Assembly (NCBI GenBank): GCA_038063195.1
Contig: JBBTVO010000047.1
Span: forward strand, 1-31,675
Length of the DNA: 31,675 nt
Reading direction: 5' to 3'
Source: JBBTVO01 sp038063195
GTDB lineage: Bacteria; Patescibacteriota; Microgenomatia; Levybacterales; UBA12049
Part shown: piece after piece, positions 6,621-15,255 of the stretch
How the letters are laid out: each line of letters begins with the position of its first letter
How positions within the stretch are numbered: position 1 is the stretch's first letter
Made by a program: the position numbers and the translations under genes
The notes under the pieces: generated by a model
Seen by the model: only the letters and a program-made list of their open reading frames with translations
The model's database searches: none
Told to the model about the DNA's origin: nothing

Positions 6621-7376
6621 TTATGGCGGCGTAAGATTAATTGTCGGTGTTGCTGACGGTGTTGCGCTCGGAGATGGAGTAAGCGTTGGGTTTATACCAA
6701 AGTCATTTGAAGCAGTAAGAACATTATCGACGCTTGTTTCGGTATCACTCGGGAAAGCAAAAGCGACGGGAATTGAAATCCCGATAAGAAGAAGGGGGAT
6801 CAGTATCTTAAAACCTGACCAGCTGAATTCAGGTTCTTTAGGAGTTTTGTTTTTTCTTATTTCACGGATTATATTAAATAGCTCAAGTATTATTACAAAA
6901 GCCGCAGGGAAGATAATTAGAATAGGAAATCCCGCTTTTGATTTGGCAAATTCCAAAACTTTTCCAAAAGCTGGTAAAACGAAGTAAGATTTGCCAAGAA
7001 CATTTTTCTGCTGGACTGTCCAGCCATCCATTTCTTCATTGGCATCACCTTTTGTCTTGTAAACAACACCGTTTCCGCTTTTCTCAACAGCGACAACTCT
7101 GTGGGTAATAATTGTTTTTGAATTCTTCTCAGACCGGAATGCAATGATATCTCCCTTGCCATATGGAGCTGAATTGACTAGAGTCGGGGAGATAAGAGAG
7201 GAAGAAGCGCGTACTACTACGATTGACCCGACGCTGATTGTCGGCTCCATTGAACCAGAACGTACAATGAGAGCCTTATTACCAAACTGAGGAATTGCGA
7301 TATAAGCAATTCCGAGCGCAATAAAGATAAGTCCTATTGATAAAAGAATATTTATTGCCTTGAATACTTTTCCCAT
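6621..7376 (-). CDS. sipW: SipW-like signal peptidase I with a substrate-like C-terminal tail
   Basis: This is a 251-aa membrane protein. TM1 is about 8-28. The catalytic serine is S42 in RSGSMEPT. ITHRVV gives H92, where housekeeping type I peptidases have Lys, so this is the Ser-His SipW/archaeal/ER class. TM2 is about 151-172. After the usual end there is a third hydrophobic segment (190-208) followed by SDTETS (210-215), then NVLTAS and a Thr/Pro-rich tail. This copies the signal region of the neighbouring TasA-like proteins (AFFSDTETSTGN). SipW enzymes process TasA/CalY-family fibre proteins, in agreement with the adjacent genes. The tail may be a deletion fusion or a self-substrate. Confidence 0.88.
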   Translation of the reverse strand: MGKVFKAINILLSIGLIFIALGIAYIAIPQFGNKALIVRSGSMEPTISVGSIVVVRASSSLISPTLVNSAPYGKGDIIAFRSEKNSKTIITHRVVAVEKSGNGVVYKTKGDANEEMDGWTVQQKNVLGKSYFVLPAFGKVLEFAKSKAGFPILIIFPAAFVIILELFNIIREIRKNKTPKEPEFSWSGFKILIPLLLIGISIPVAFAFPSDTETSVDNVLTASNDFGINPTLTPSPSATPSATPTINLTPP

Positions 7377-7449
7377 ATGTTTTTCTCATACCTTTTCAAT
7401 GATCTCCTAAAGGCAGTCTTATTAAATTAAAATCTCAACCCTCTGCTCG

Positions 7450-7486
7450 AAAGGGCGGGGAACTATAGTATTCCTGCCCGCCCTTT
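7450..7486. other. Stem-loop between the tasA-like gene and sipW
   Basis: Two 10-bp arms (AAAGGGCGGG at 7450-7459 and CCCGCCCTTT at 7477-7486) surround a 17-nt loop. On the transcribed (minus) strand only three Ts follow the stem, so it is a weak terminator or an mRNA-stability/processing hairpin. It may lower sipW expression relative to the fibre protein. Confidence 0.5.
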
Positions 7487-7498
7487 ATTCGTAAATAA

Positions 7499-8395
7499 TC
7501 AATCAAGCGTTGGTGTTGGCGTCACTGCCGCTGGCCAAACCGGTATGTAACCTTGCGAGCAAGTAAAGCCTGTATTGTTCCTAGACTGTACTGCGTAGAA
7601 TTGTAAGTCTCCTACTACAGAGTCAGTCTGAGCAATGTTGTCAATTGATGCTGCGCCGGAACATGTGAAACCTGTTCCTCGAGCTATTGGCCCACCGTTT
7701 CCTGCTGCTATTGGGCTAGGTGTCAAAGTACCAAAGCACCATTCTTTTCCAATGTATTGAGTGGATGCTCCAGGCACTGGTGCTATGGTTCCCCAAACAT
7801 TGTTTTGGGTATCAGCCAACGCAATCTGCCCTACCTGTCCCATTCCGCTGATTGGACCTTGCAAGAAGACATTTTCTCCTACCTCAAAGACATTGTCTCC
7901 GTCATCACCCCAGAAGGCGATATTGACTTGACTGTCTAGATCACCATCTGTAGTTCCGTCATTGTCATCATTGTTTGGACCAGATACTTCATCTTCGGGT
8001 TCTGTAATCGTATTATCAAGATCCGAAGTAATTCGGGCTGCTGCACAGAGATATGCATCATTGTTCTCCACATGAAGAGATATTGTATCTTCTCCGTAGT
8101 CTCCTGGCTTAAGATCCTCAAAATTGAAGAATTTTTCAATTGTTAGGTCACTTAAAGTCCAAGATGTAAATGAGTTTGCAACAAGAGCTCCAGTTGGATT
8201 TCCAATATCCGTAAGATAATCAATTACATAGCTTTCGTTATCTATTGTAAGATCGATTGCGCCTGCTGTGAATGTGTTTCCTGTAGAGGTTTCGGTGTCT
8301 GAGAAGAATGCGAACGTTGCGCCGATTACTACTGCAGCTGCAACCAGAATCACAGCTCCTGAAAGTAATACTTTTGTATTTATTGCTTTTAACAT
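7499..8395 (-). CDS. TasA/CalY (camelysin, M73) family fibre protein
   Basis: This is a 298-aa protein. SipW-type signal peptide: residues 1-31 (VILVAAAVVIGATFAFF) followed by SDTETSTGNTFTAGAIDL, the hallmark start of TasA/camelysin proteins. KFFNFEDLKPGDYGEDTISLHVENNDAYLC is the conserved beta-sandwich core (L-K-P-G-D). An Asp/Asn-rich segment (DDNDG...DDGDN) may bind calcium. The C-terminus ends in PTPTLD with no cell-wall sorting signal. A GGGGGTGA ribosome-binding site precedes the ATG, suggesting high expression. It is processed by the SipW-like enzyme just downstream and probably polymerises into surface fibres. Confidence 0.88.
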   Translation of the reverse strand: MLKAINTKVLLSGAVILVAAAVVIGATFAFFSDTETSTGNTFTAGAIDLTIDNESYVIDYLTDIGNPTGALVANSFTSWTLSDLTIEKFFNFEDLKPGDYGEDTISLHVENNDAYLCAAARITSDLDNTITEPEDEVSGPNNDDNDGTTDGDLDSQVNIAFWGDDGDNVFEVGENVFLQGPISGMGQVGQIALADTQNNVWGTIAPVPGASTQYIGKEWCFGTLTPSPIAAGNGGPIARGTGFTCSGAASIDNIAQTDSVVGDLQFYAVQSRNNTGFTCSQGYIPVWPAAVTPTPTLD

Positions 8396-8415
8396 TTATA
8401 TTCACCCCCCTTCGC

Positions 8416-8441
8416 CCCGCGTAGCTTTAGCGTAGTGGGGT
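8416..8441. repeat. Imperfect GC-rich hairpin upstream of the tasA-like gene
   Basis: The sequence from CCCCGC to GTGGGG with the central GTAGCTTTAGCGTAG folds into an interrupted stem. It lies in the 5' untranslated region of the tasA-like gene. A second interrupted GC stem (about 8495-8512) lies beside it. It could be a small interspersed repeat or a leader structure. Confidence 0.4.
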
Positions 8442-8554
8442 CACGCTTCTCATTTCTTTGTTTAATATTCTTCCTGTTGAGATTCAGGCTTCGGAGGGCA
8501 AGCCCCCCTTTTTACTTAATGCAAAAAAAATCTAATTATTAAATGTAAATTTCA

Positions 8555-9697
8555 TTATTGATCGCAAAGATCTATATTCTGCAAAATTGTTTGTAATCCA
8601 CCATATCCTGAAACTGGGTAATAATGACTTGCATCATCAGCAACTGTCTGAAGATATGCCGTGTTAACATCAGCTCCAACACCCACTACGAAGATCTCTG
8701 TACCTGCCGTACGCGCCGCATCAGCTGAGACTTTTGCGACAGCGGCTGCCGTACCTGATGGAAGAGGCCTGTTGGGCTGGCCGTCTGTAATAATAATCAT
8801 CTTGTCGGGGGATGTTCCGTCTGCTCTGTCGTTACCTCCCGCAAGCTCTCCTGAAGCAAGATCAATCCCTGCCTTGAGATTGGTAAATCCTCCTGATACG
8901 AGAGCATCAATTGTCGCCTTAAGCGTAGTGCTATTTGAAGTTAATATATGATTTAAGTTTCCTGTTGTTGCAAAACTACTTTTACCTGCATGAATTCCTG
9001 ACGGCGTCAAAGCAAGGTCATCGACAAAAGCCTTGGCCGCAGTCTTTAGCTGTCCGAGTTCTGTCGAGTCAATACTGCCTGAGCGATCCAAAACCAGCAT
9101 TACATCCGCCTGCTGACAGGCAAGAGGCGTTGGAGTTAGGGTAATTGTTGGAGAAACCGTTGGAGTAATTGATGGCTCGGTGGTACCTCGGCATGTGAAA
9201 TTAGGATTATGTCTTGCCTGCACTGCATTAAAGCTTACGTCTCCCATAAGTGAGTCTGTTTGGGAGGCATTGTTTATTGCCGAACCATCGCAGGTAAAAC
9301 CGGAATTTAAAGTAGGATCATTATTGCCGGCAGAAACGGCTGCGGGAGTCAAAGTACCAAAGCACCAAGCTTTTCCGATATAACGGGTTTGATTGCCGGG
9401 GAGCGGTCCGGGGGTAGGCCAAATACTTGATACTGAGTCTACCAAAGTCCAAGTATCTCCATTTAAAAGCGTGGAAGTGATGCCGGTTTTGAAAATAGTT
9501 TCGCCCTCTTCATAAACATTGTCCCCGTCATCAGCCCAGAAAGCAAAATTAATTAAACCGCCAAGCTCTCCATCAAATGCGTTAGAATTTCCGGGAGAGG
9601 CGGGATCAGTGCAAGTTGGATCATCAAGAAGCTCAGGCTGTGAGAGTATTATTCTGGGAAGTTTCGGTGTCGGAGAAGAAGGAAAAGGTGGCGCCAA
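8555..9697 (-). CDS. TasA-like domain fused to a von Willebrand factor A domain; signal peptide in another frame
   Basis: This is the long open frame (380 codons). From about residue 30 it is homologous to the neighbouring TasA-like protein: INFAFWADDGDNVYEEGETIF, KAWCFGTLTPAAVSAGN, and SQTDSLMGDVSFNAVQAR. After a Thr/Pro linker comes a VWA domain with an intact MIDAS (D204-R-S206-G-S208) and IITDGQPN, ending in LCDQ. VWA domains bind metal-dependent ligands, so this would be a fibre-tip or adhesin version of TasA. The apparent first residues (MAPPFPSSPTPKLPR) are an out-of-frame reading of the true signal region (see 9633-9767). Relative to its paralogue, about 80-90 residues after SDTETS are missing. 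Either it is a recent frameshifting deletion or it is rescued by frameshifting. Confidence 0.75.
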   Translation of the reverse strand: MAPPFPSSPTPKLPRIILSQPELLDDPTCTDPASPGNSNAFDGELGGLINFAFWADDGDNVYEEGETIFKTGITSTLLNGDTWTLVDSVSSIWPTPGPLPGNQTRYIGKAWCFGTLTPAAVSAGNNDPTLNSGFTCDGSAINNASQTDSLMGDVSFNAVQARHNPNFTCRGTTEPSITPTVSPTITLTPTPLACQQADVMLVLDRSGSIDSTELGQLKTAAKAFVDDLALTPSGIHAGKSSFATTGNLNHILTSNSTTLKATIDALVSGGFTNLKAGIDLASGELAGGNDRADGTSPDKMIIITDGQPNRPLPSGTAAAVAKVSADAARTAGTEIFVVGVGADVNTAYLQTVADDASHYYPVSGYGGLQTILQNIDLCDQ

Positions 9698-9767
9698 TGA
9701 CCACGGCCGCCGCTACCAGCAAAACTGTGAAAGAAAATAGTATCCGAGCGTTAATTACTTTTAACAT
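9633..9767 (-). pseudogene. Signal-peptide segment of the VWA gene, ending at a premature TGA
   Basis: From the ATG at 9767 the frame reads MLKVINARILFSF...VVIGATFSFF, SDTETSQNNTLTA, then TGA (9635-9633). It is almost identical in plan to the start of the TasA-like protein (SDTETS at residues 32-37 in both). It overlaps the 8555-9697 frame by 65 bp and is offset from it by one base. The simplest reading is that a deletion after the LTA codon joined the signal region to the mature domain out of frame. Confidence 0.8.
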
Positions 9768-10026
9768 AATGACGCACTCTTTCCGGGTTTTCTGCTATTT
9801 TCTAGAGAATAACCCTGCCTATTCACTTTATCCTCGGGCGGTATAAATTGTTTGGTAAAAAACAATTCAAAAACTTGAAAATCTTTACTTTATAGTGGGC
9901 AGTTTATAAAGTATTCTTTGTCACGAAACTTCACACAGTATACAGTTTAGCTGATGATAGCTGTCAATATAGACAAACTATAAACTTGTATATTGTAATA
10001 GCTCAAATTTGTTATACTAAATTAGA
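9768..10026. promoter_or_regulatory. Divergent intergenic region between the matrix locus and the L,D-transpeptidase
   Basis: It is 259 bp and very AT-rich. TATACT (10013-10018) sits 8 nt before the GTG of the plus-strand transpeptidase. The leftward promoter of the matrix locus should lie about 9790-9900, but no clear -35/-10 pair stands out. No ORF or strong repeat is seen. Confidence 0.4.
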
Positions 10027-10470
10027 GTGAGATATTTTATAACAGCTGTCCTTGTTTTAATTTTCCTCTTTACACCTTCTATTTCAAATGCTCAGATCTA
10101 TACTACCGAAAAAATGATAACCGTGGACATTGGCAGTCAGACGATGACTGCTTGGGAGGGTGGGAAAATTGTATATCAAACTAAAGCATCAACAGGACTT
10201 CCTAAATCTCCTACAATCAAAGGAAGTTTTAAAGTTTATAAAAAGGTGGCGCTGGGAAGTATGAGGGGTATTTCTCCATACATTGGAAGATATCATTATA
10301 AAAACGTTCCCAATTCGCTTTATTTTTATCAGGGGTATGCAGTTCACGGGGCATACTGGCATAACAATTTTGGCACCAGAAGAAGCAACGGCTGCGTAAA
10401 CCTTCCTCTTGATATGGCCCAGAAAATTTTTGACTGGGCCCCTGTCGGCACGCGCGTTGAGGTTTGGTAA
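10027..10470 (+). CDS. L,D-transpeptidase (YkuD domain), exported
   Basis: This is a 147-aa protein from a GTG start, with a signal peptide (1-22, cleavage near SNA/QIY). The YkuD fold begins KMITVDIGSQTMTAWEGGKIVY, followed by STG. The catalytic block has H107 in AVHGAYWHNNFG and C123 in SNGCVNLPL, and the protein ends VGTRVEVW. L,D-transpeptidases make 3-3 peptidoglycan cross-links or attach proteins to peptidoglycan, using an active-site Cys. It is a lean, single-domain version. A relic of a second copy, covering its last 23 codons, lies at 15152-15229. Its -10 box is 8 nt before the GTG. Confidence 0.92.
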   Translation: MRYFITAVLVLIFLFTPSISNAQIYTTEKMITVDIGSQTMTAWEGGKIVYQTKASTGLPKSPTIKGSFKVYKKVALGSMRGISPYIGRYHYKNVPNSLYFYQGYAVHGAYWHNNFGTRRSNGCVNLPLDMAQKIFDWAPVGTRVEVW

Positions 10471-10536
10471 GAATTAAATAAACTTAAGATACGCCCTAAG
10501 GTTGTCATTTAATTCTATTTTCTGTAACCTTGAGAT

Positions 10537-12948
10537 ATGGATAAGAATAATTCTTTAATTCTTTGGTTTGATGAGCTAACTATTGGTGATGTTGGTATGG
10601 TTGGAGGGAAAAATGCATCTCTTGGAGATATGTACTCAAATTTATCAGGTCAGGGAATTAAAGTTCCCGATGGATTTGCCGTAACTGCTCATGCATATCA
10701 AATATTTCTAAAAGAAGCAGGACATGAAGAGAAAATTGCTCAAATTTTATCAAGTCTTAATAAAGACAGCATCGAAGATTTAAAAGAGAAAGGGGAAGAA
10801 ATAAGACAGCTTATTCTTTCGTCAACTATTCCAGCTTCAATATCAGAATCAATTAAAGACGCATACCGAAAACTGTGCGAAAAGTATGGTGAAAATACAG
10901 ATGTAGCAGTAAGATCCTCTGCAACTGCTGAAGATTTACCCGGCGCCTCATTTGCCGGAGAGCAGGAAACTTTCCTCAATATATCAGGTGCTGAAAATTT
11001 ACTTGAGTCTGTTAAGAAATGTTTCGCATCTTTATTCACCGATAGAGCAATTTCATATAGAGAGGATAAGGGATTTGCGCATATGAAAGTCTATCTTTCA
11101 GTTGGAATCCAAAAAATGGCAAGATCTGACATGGGCTCTTCAGGAGTTGCATTTACGATTGACACCGAGACGGGATTTGACAAAGTTGTAATAATTAATA
11201 GTTCCTACGGGCTTGGGGAGATGATCGTACAGGGAAAAGTAACTCCGGATGAGTTTATTATATTTAAGCCTGCCTTAGAAAAGGGATTTAAGTCCATAAT
11301 TTCAAAAAAACTCGGCGACAAAAATAAAAAGATGATTTATGAAGGCCAGAATCAAATAAAAGAAGTGGATATATCTCCGGAAGATAAAAATAAATTTTCA
11401 TTATCCGATGAAGAAGTCTTAATATTATCAGGCTGGTGTATAAAAATAGAAAAGTATTTCTCTGAAAAATACGGACGCTATCAGCCCATGGATATTGAGT
11501 GGGCAAAGGACGGAATATTAAATGAACTTTTTATAATTCAGGCAAGACCTGAAACAGTACACTCCTCTCAAACAGAAAACGTTTACAAAGAGTATAAGCT
11601 GGAGGAAAAAGGAGAAGAAGTACTTAGGGGGATAGCAGTAGGAACAAAAATCGCAACAGGTATAGTAAAAGTCTTGGATAAGGCAGACGATATCGGCAAA
11701 ATACAAAAGGGAGATATTCTTGTTACCCGCATCACAGACCCCGATTGGGAACCCATCATGAAAATTGCCTCAGCAATAATTACGGATGAAGGAGGCAGGA
11801 CAAGTCACGCGGCAATTGTATCAAGAGAGCTTGGAATCGCATGTATCGTAGGATCGGGCAATGCTACAACCACTCTTTCGGATGGCCAGGAGATTACCGT
11901 AGACTGTTCTTCAGGAAATGAAGGAATTGTATATAGAAATAAGCTAAAATTTACTGAGATCGACCACAAGCTTGAAAATCTTCCGCAAATCAATACTAAG
12001 CTTATGGTAAATATCGGCTCCCCAGATGAAGCTTTCAAATATTTTTTTCTCCCGGTTAAAGGCGTGGGGCTTGGGAGATTGGAATTTATAATAACTGAGG
12101 CTATAAAGATTCATCCCAACGCGCTTATCAATTATGAGAAACTGGCTCAAGAGGCAGATAAAAAAGAGCTAATTGAGGAGATTAACAAGTTAACCACAGG
12201 TTATTCAAATAAAATTGATTTCTATGTTGAACGGCTTGCATCCGGAATAGCCAAAATCGCAGCTGTTTTTTGGCCAAATGATGTAATTATAAGATTCTCT
12301 GATTTCAAATCAAACGAATACCGAATGCTTATAGGGGGAGGTCTGTATGAACCGAAAGAACAGAATCCAATGCTCGGCTGGAGAGGTGCGTCTAGGTACT
12401 ATCATCCTGATTTTAAGGAAGCATTTGGTCTTGAATGCCGTGCAATCTTAAAAGTAAGAAATGAAATTGGGCTTTCAAATGTAGTACCTATGGTTCCTTT
12501 TTGCAGAACCCCTGAGGAGGCAAAGAAAGTAATTGAGACTGCTCGCGAATTCGGACTTTCCAAAGAAAATGATTCAAGTCTTAAAATATATATGATGTGC
12601 GAAATACCTTCAAACATACTTCTGGCTGAGAAGTTTCTCAATTATTTTGACGGATATTCAATCGGATCAAATGACCTTCTCCAGCTCACATTAGGCATCG
12701 ACAGAGACTCAAATATTGTTAGTAAGATTGATAATGAAAACAATCTTGCGGTTAAAAAACTTATAGGAGAAGCTATAAGAATTTGTAAATCAAAAGGGAA
12801 ATATATAGGAATTTGCGGACAGGCCCCTTCTGATTTTCCTGATTTCACAAAATTTCTGATAGAACAGGGAATCGAAAGTATTTCTTTAAATCCAGACTCG
12901 ATTCTCAAAATGATTAATGTAATTAGTCAAACAGAGAAGAGTCTATAG
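10537..12948 (+). CDS. ppsA: Phosphoenolpyruvate synthase
   Basis: This is an 803-aa, full-length protein. The N-terminal ATP-binding domain contains GGKNASLGDM near residue 25 and DVAVRSSATAEDLPGASFAGEQET near 130. The swivelling phosphohistidine domain has GGRTSHAAIVSREL with catalytic H424. The C-terminal PEP-binding barrel has MVPFCRTPEE and CGQAPSD with catalytic C760. The enzyme makes PEP, AMP and phosphate from pyruvate and ATP (and in fermenters it may run in reverse). It is followed by enolase after 2 nt, a coupled lower-glycolysis/gluconeogenesis unit. No clear Shine-Dalgarno or leaderless -10 was found at its start. Confidence 0.95.
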   Translation: MDKNNSLILWFDELTIGDVGMVGGKNASLGDMYSNLSGQGIKVPDGFAVTAHAYQIFLKEAGHEEKIAQILSSLNKDSIEDLKEKGEEIRQLILSSTIPASISESIKDAYRKLCEKYGENTDVAVRSSATAEDLPGASFAGEQETFLNISGAENLLESVKKCFASLFTDRAISYREDKGFAHMKVYLSVGIQKMARSDMGSSGVAFTIDTETGFDKVVIINSSYGLGEMIVQGKVTPDEFIIFKPALEKGFKSIISKKLGDKNKKMIYEGQNQIKEVDISPEDKNKFSLSDEEVLILSGWCIKIEKYFSEKYGRYQPMDIEWAKDGILNELFIIQARPETVHSSQTENVYKEYKLEEKGEEVLRGIAVGTKIATGIVKVLDKADDIGKIQKGDILVTRITDPDWEPIMKIASAIITDEGGRTSHAAIVSRELGIACIVGSGNATTTLSDGQEITVDCSSGNEGIVYRNKLKFTEIDHKLENLPQINTKLMVNIGSPDEAFKYFFLPVKGVGLGRLEFIITEAIKIHPNALINYEKLAQEADKKELIEEINKLTTGYSNKIDFYVERLASGIAKIAAVFWPNDVIIRFSDFKSNEYRMLIGGGLYEPKEQNPMLGWRGASRYYHPDFKEAFGLECRAILKVRNEIGLSNVVPMVPFCRTPEEAKKVIETAREFGLSKENDSSLKIYMMCEIPSNILLAEKFLNYFDGYSIGSNDLLQLTLGIDRDSNIVSKIDNENNLAVKKLIGEAIRICKSKGKYIGICGQAPSDFPDFTKFLIEQGIESISLNPDSILKMINVISQTEKSL

Positions 12949-12950
12949 GA

Positions 12951-14126
12951 ATGGCGAAGATCAAAAATATTAGAGCACATAAAATTCTTGATTCCAGAGG
13001 TGAATGGACAATTGAAACAGAAATATCCCTCGACAATGGAATTATTTCAAGAGCATCAGTTCCTCAGGGAAAAAGCGTAGGAAGTTTCGAGGCAAAATCT
13101 GTTCTTCCCGATAAAGCAATTGAATCTATAGAAAAAACAATTACTCCAATGCTTATAGGAAGAAGCCCTGAGGATCAACATGAGATTGATGATCTTATGA
13201 TTTCCGCTGATAATACACCTGATAAATCAAATCTTGGAGCAAATTCAATCTTGGGTATCTCACTAAACTGTGCCCGCACCGCATCTTTAGCTTCAAATAT
13301 TCCCCTTTGGAAGTATCTAGCATCAAAATTTGATTTATCAGCAAACACCAATCCAAAACTTTTTCTTAATGTGATAAATGGCGGTCTCCATGCGGGAAAC
13401 AATCTGAGATTTCAGGAATATTTGATTATCCCAAAAGGAGAAACGCTTGATGATTCTGTTAACATCGGTGTTAACGTTTATCAAGCTGTAAAAAAATATC
13501 TTATAAAAAATCTTGGAGCAAGTGCTTCTAACTTGGGTGATGAAGGAGGATTCGCGCCCAATTTCCCAAATGAGCTTGCACCGTTTGAAATTCTTGAGAA
13601 AGTAATAAAGGAAGAGGGACTTGAGGAAAAAATTGATTTCGGAATTGATGCTGCAGCAAACAGTATCAAATCAAATTCTCATGAACTTGCTCCAATATAT
13701 AATGAAATGAAAAAAAGATTTAATATTTACTATCTGGAGGATCCATATAAAGAAAATGAATTTAAAAATTTCTCAAAAATAAAAGGAGAGATCGGAGAAA
13801 CCACAATTATCGCAGGGGATGATCTTACCACGACCAATGTAATCAGAATGAAAAAAGCAAAAGAGCAAGATTGCATAAACGGAATAATTATAAAACCAAA
13901 TCAAATAGGAACTCTTTCAGAGACAATTGAAGCAATAAAACTTGCAAAAGAATGGGGATGGAAAGTTATTGTCTCGCACAGAAGCGGGGAGACCAATGAT
14001 GACTTCATAATTGATCTTGCTCTAGGAAGCGGGGCGGATGGAATAAAAACAGGAGCTCCTGCAAGAGGGGAGAGAATTGCAAAATTCAATCGACTTCTTC
14101 AGATGCAGAGAGAAGAGCTAAACTAA
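12951..14126 (+). CDS. eno: Enolase
   Basis: This is a 391-aa protein, shorter than the usual 410-435. It interconverts 2-phosphoglycerate and PEP. Visible signatures are HKILDSRGEWTIE, GANSILGISL, NVINGGLHAGN, LGDEGGFAPN (catalytic Glu), the metal ligands in YLEDPYKE and AGDDLTTTN, the catalytic Lys in IIIKPNQIG, and SHRSGETNDDFIIDLALG with IKTGAPARGERIAKFN. All active-site motifs are present, so the short length reflects trimmed loops and not damage. It starts 2 nt after the ppsA stop and overlaps the convergent dehydrogenase by 9 bp at its end. Confidence 0.95.
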   Translation: MAKIKNIRAHKILDSRGEWTIETEISLDNGIISRASVPQGKSVGSFEAKSVLPDKAIESIEKTITPMLIGRSPEDQHEIDDLMISADNTPDKSNLGANSILGISLNCARTASLASNIPLWKYLASKFDLSANTNPKLFLNVINGGLHAGNNLRFQEYLIIPKGETLDDSVNIGVNVYQAVKKYLIKNLGASASNLGDEGGFAPNFPNELAPFEILEKVIKEEGLEEKIDFGIDAAANSIKSNSHELAPIYNEMKKRFNIYYLEDPYKENEFKNFSKIKGEIGETTIIAGDDLTTTNVIRMKKAKEQDCINGIIIKPNQIGTLSETIEAIKLAKEWGWKVIVSHRSGETNDDFIIDLALGSGADGIKTGAPARGERIAKFNRLLQMQREELN

Positions 14127-15110
14127 ATTCTTAGGATTTCCCTCAAGATAAGCTTCAATGTTGCCTATCGTGCTTTGAGTAATTCTTGCAAGTGCCTCAT
14201 TCGAATTGAAAGCATTATGAGGAGTAATAAGCACTTTTGGATGATTCAGAAGAATATGATTCATAAAAAGTGTTTCATAATCTGCTTCTTTTTTAAACCT
14301 ACTCGTTAAGACCTCTGCTTCTTCAGTTAATTCTTTTTCTTCTTCCAAGACATCAAGAGCTACGCCCCCCAAGATATTCTTTTCTAAACCCAATATCACT
14401 GCTTCTGTGTCTATCAATCCTCCTCTAGCAGTATTAATTAAATAAGATCCTTTTTTGAAATTTAAAATATTGTCTTGATTGATTATATGTTTTGTTTCAG
14501 GTGTTAATGGTAAATGTAAAGTTACTATATCGGATGTTTGAAGAAGTTCTCCTAAGTCTTTATGTTCTAAGCCGAATTCTTGTTCATGTTTTTCATCTTT
14601 TGTTCTAGTAGATACAATTATTTTCATCCCAAAACCTCTGGCAATTTCAGCTACATTTTTACCAATCTTACCAAATCCGATGATTCCAATAGTCTTGCCA
14701 TATAAATCTATTCCTCTGAGATTACTATGATTGAAATCAAGGACTTTGGATTGATTAATAGACTGATAAATTTTACGGGTTAGATTTAATATTAAAGCAA
14801 ATGTATACTCTGCAACTGTTCTTGAGCCGTACTCAGGAACATTTGAAATTTTAATATTATGATTCTTACAATATTCCTGATCAATATTGTCAAAACCTGT
14901 TCCTCTCACAGTGATGAACTTTAAGTTCTCAAACTTACTCAATACTTTCTCGCTCAAATCAGAATATATAAAACACGAAATTATTTCTGACTCTTTATAG
15001 CCGGAAACATTTTCCTCCATAAGCTTGTCTTCGGTAAAATTAGCATCGGGAAATTTATTCTGAAGCACGGATTTTTCCCACTGCGCAACTTCAAAGAAAC
15101 TTATTTTCAT
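14118..15110 (-). CDS. D-2-hydroxyacid dehydrogenase (D-lactate dehydrogenase-like)
   Basis: This is a 330-aa protein. It has a NAD-binding Rossmann motif (GKTIGIIGFGKIGKNVAEIA) near residue 140. The catalytic Arg is in NTARGGLID, the Glu in VALDVLEEEKEL and the His in ITPHNAFNS. The insertion between Glu and His (EADYETLFMNHILLNHP) is typical of D-lactate-dehydrogenase-like members. The likely reaction is reduction of a 2-keto acid (pyruvate) with NADH, which would suit fermentation downstream of PEP/pyruvate from the ppsA-eno neighbours. ATTATA at 15117-15122 (TATAAT on the minus strand) is 6 nt before the ATG, so it is leaderless. Confidence 0.88.
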   Translation of the reverse strand: MKISFFEVAQWEKSVLQNKFPDANFTEDKLMEENVSGYKESEIISCFIYSDLSEKVLSKFENLKFITVRGTGFDNIDQEYCKNHNIKISNVPEYGSRTVAEYTFALILNLTRKIYQSINQSKVLDFNHSNLRGIDLYGKTIGIIGFGKIGKNVAEIARGFGMKIIVSTRTKDEKHEQEFGLEHKDLGELLQTSDIVTLHLPLTPETKHIINQDNILNFKKGSYLINTARGGLIDTEAVILGLEKNILGGVALDVLEEEKELTEEAEVLTSRFKKEADYETLFMNHILLNHPKVLITPHNAFNSNEALARITQSTIGNIEAYLEGNPKNLV

Positions 15111-15151
15111 ATTCCTATTATATACTCTTAACCGCGGTTTTGAAAAGAAGA

Positions 15152-15229
15152 CGTATCAGGCTTCCTCTTGATATGATTCAGGTAGTTTTCGACTGGGCAG
15201 ATGTCGGAACAAGGGTAGAAATTTGGTAG
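15152..15229 (+). pseudogene. Relic of an L,D-transpeptidase 3' end
   Basis: The codons read RIRLPLDMIQVVFDWADVGTR then VEIW and stop, against NLPLDMAQKIFDWAPVGTRVEVW at the end of the gene at 10027-10470. The catalytic His and Cys region is missing. The remainder of the paralogue appears deleted up to the dehydrogenase promoter. Confidence 0.85.
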
Positions 15230-15255
15230 GCATCTTCTCTGCTATAATTAATCCC

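Noticed and set aside
7450..7486. Classical rho-independent terminator after the tasA-like gene
   Set aside because: The stem is good but lacks a U-run on the transcribed strand, so it is recorded only as a stem-loop.
9633..9635. TGA read as Gly (alternative code) to keep the VWA signal peptide open
   Set aside because: TGA is a normal stop in pilB and cutA, and the sequence after this TGA is out of frame with the mature domain anyway.
10740..13402. Several 60-100-codon minus-strand frames within ppsA and eno
   Set aside because: Shadows of strongly conserved plus-strand enzymes.
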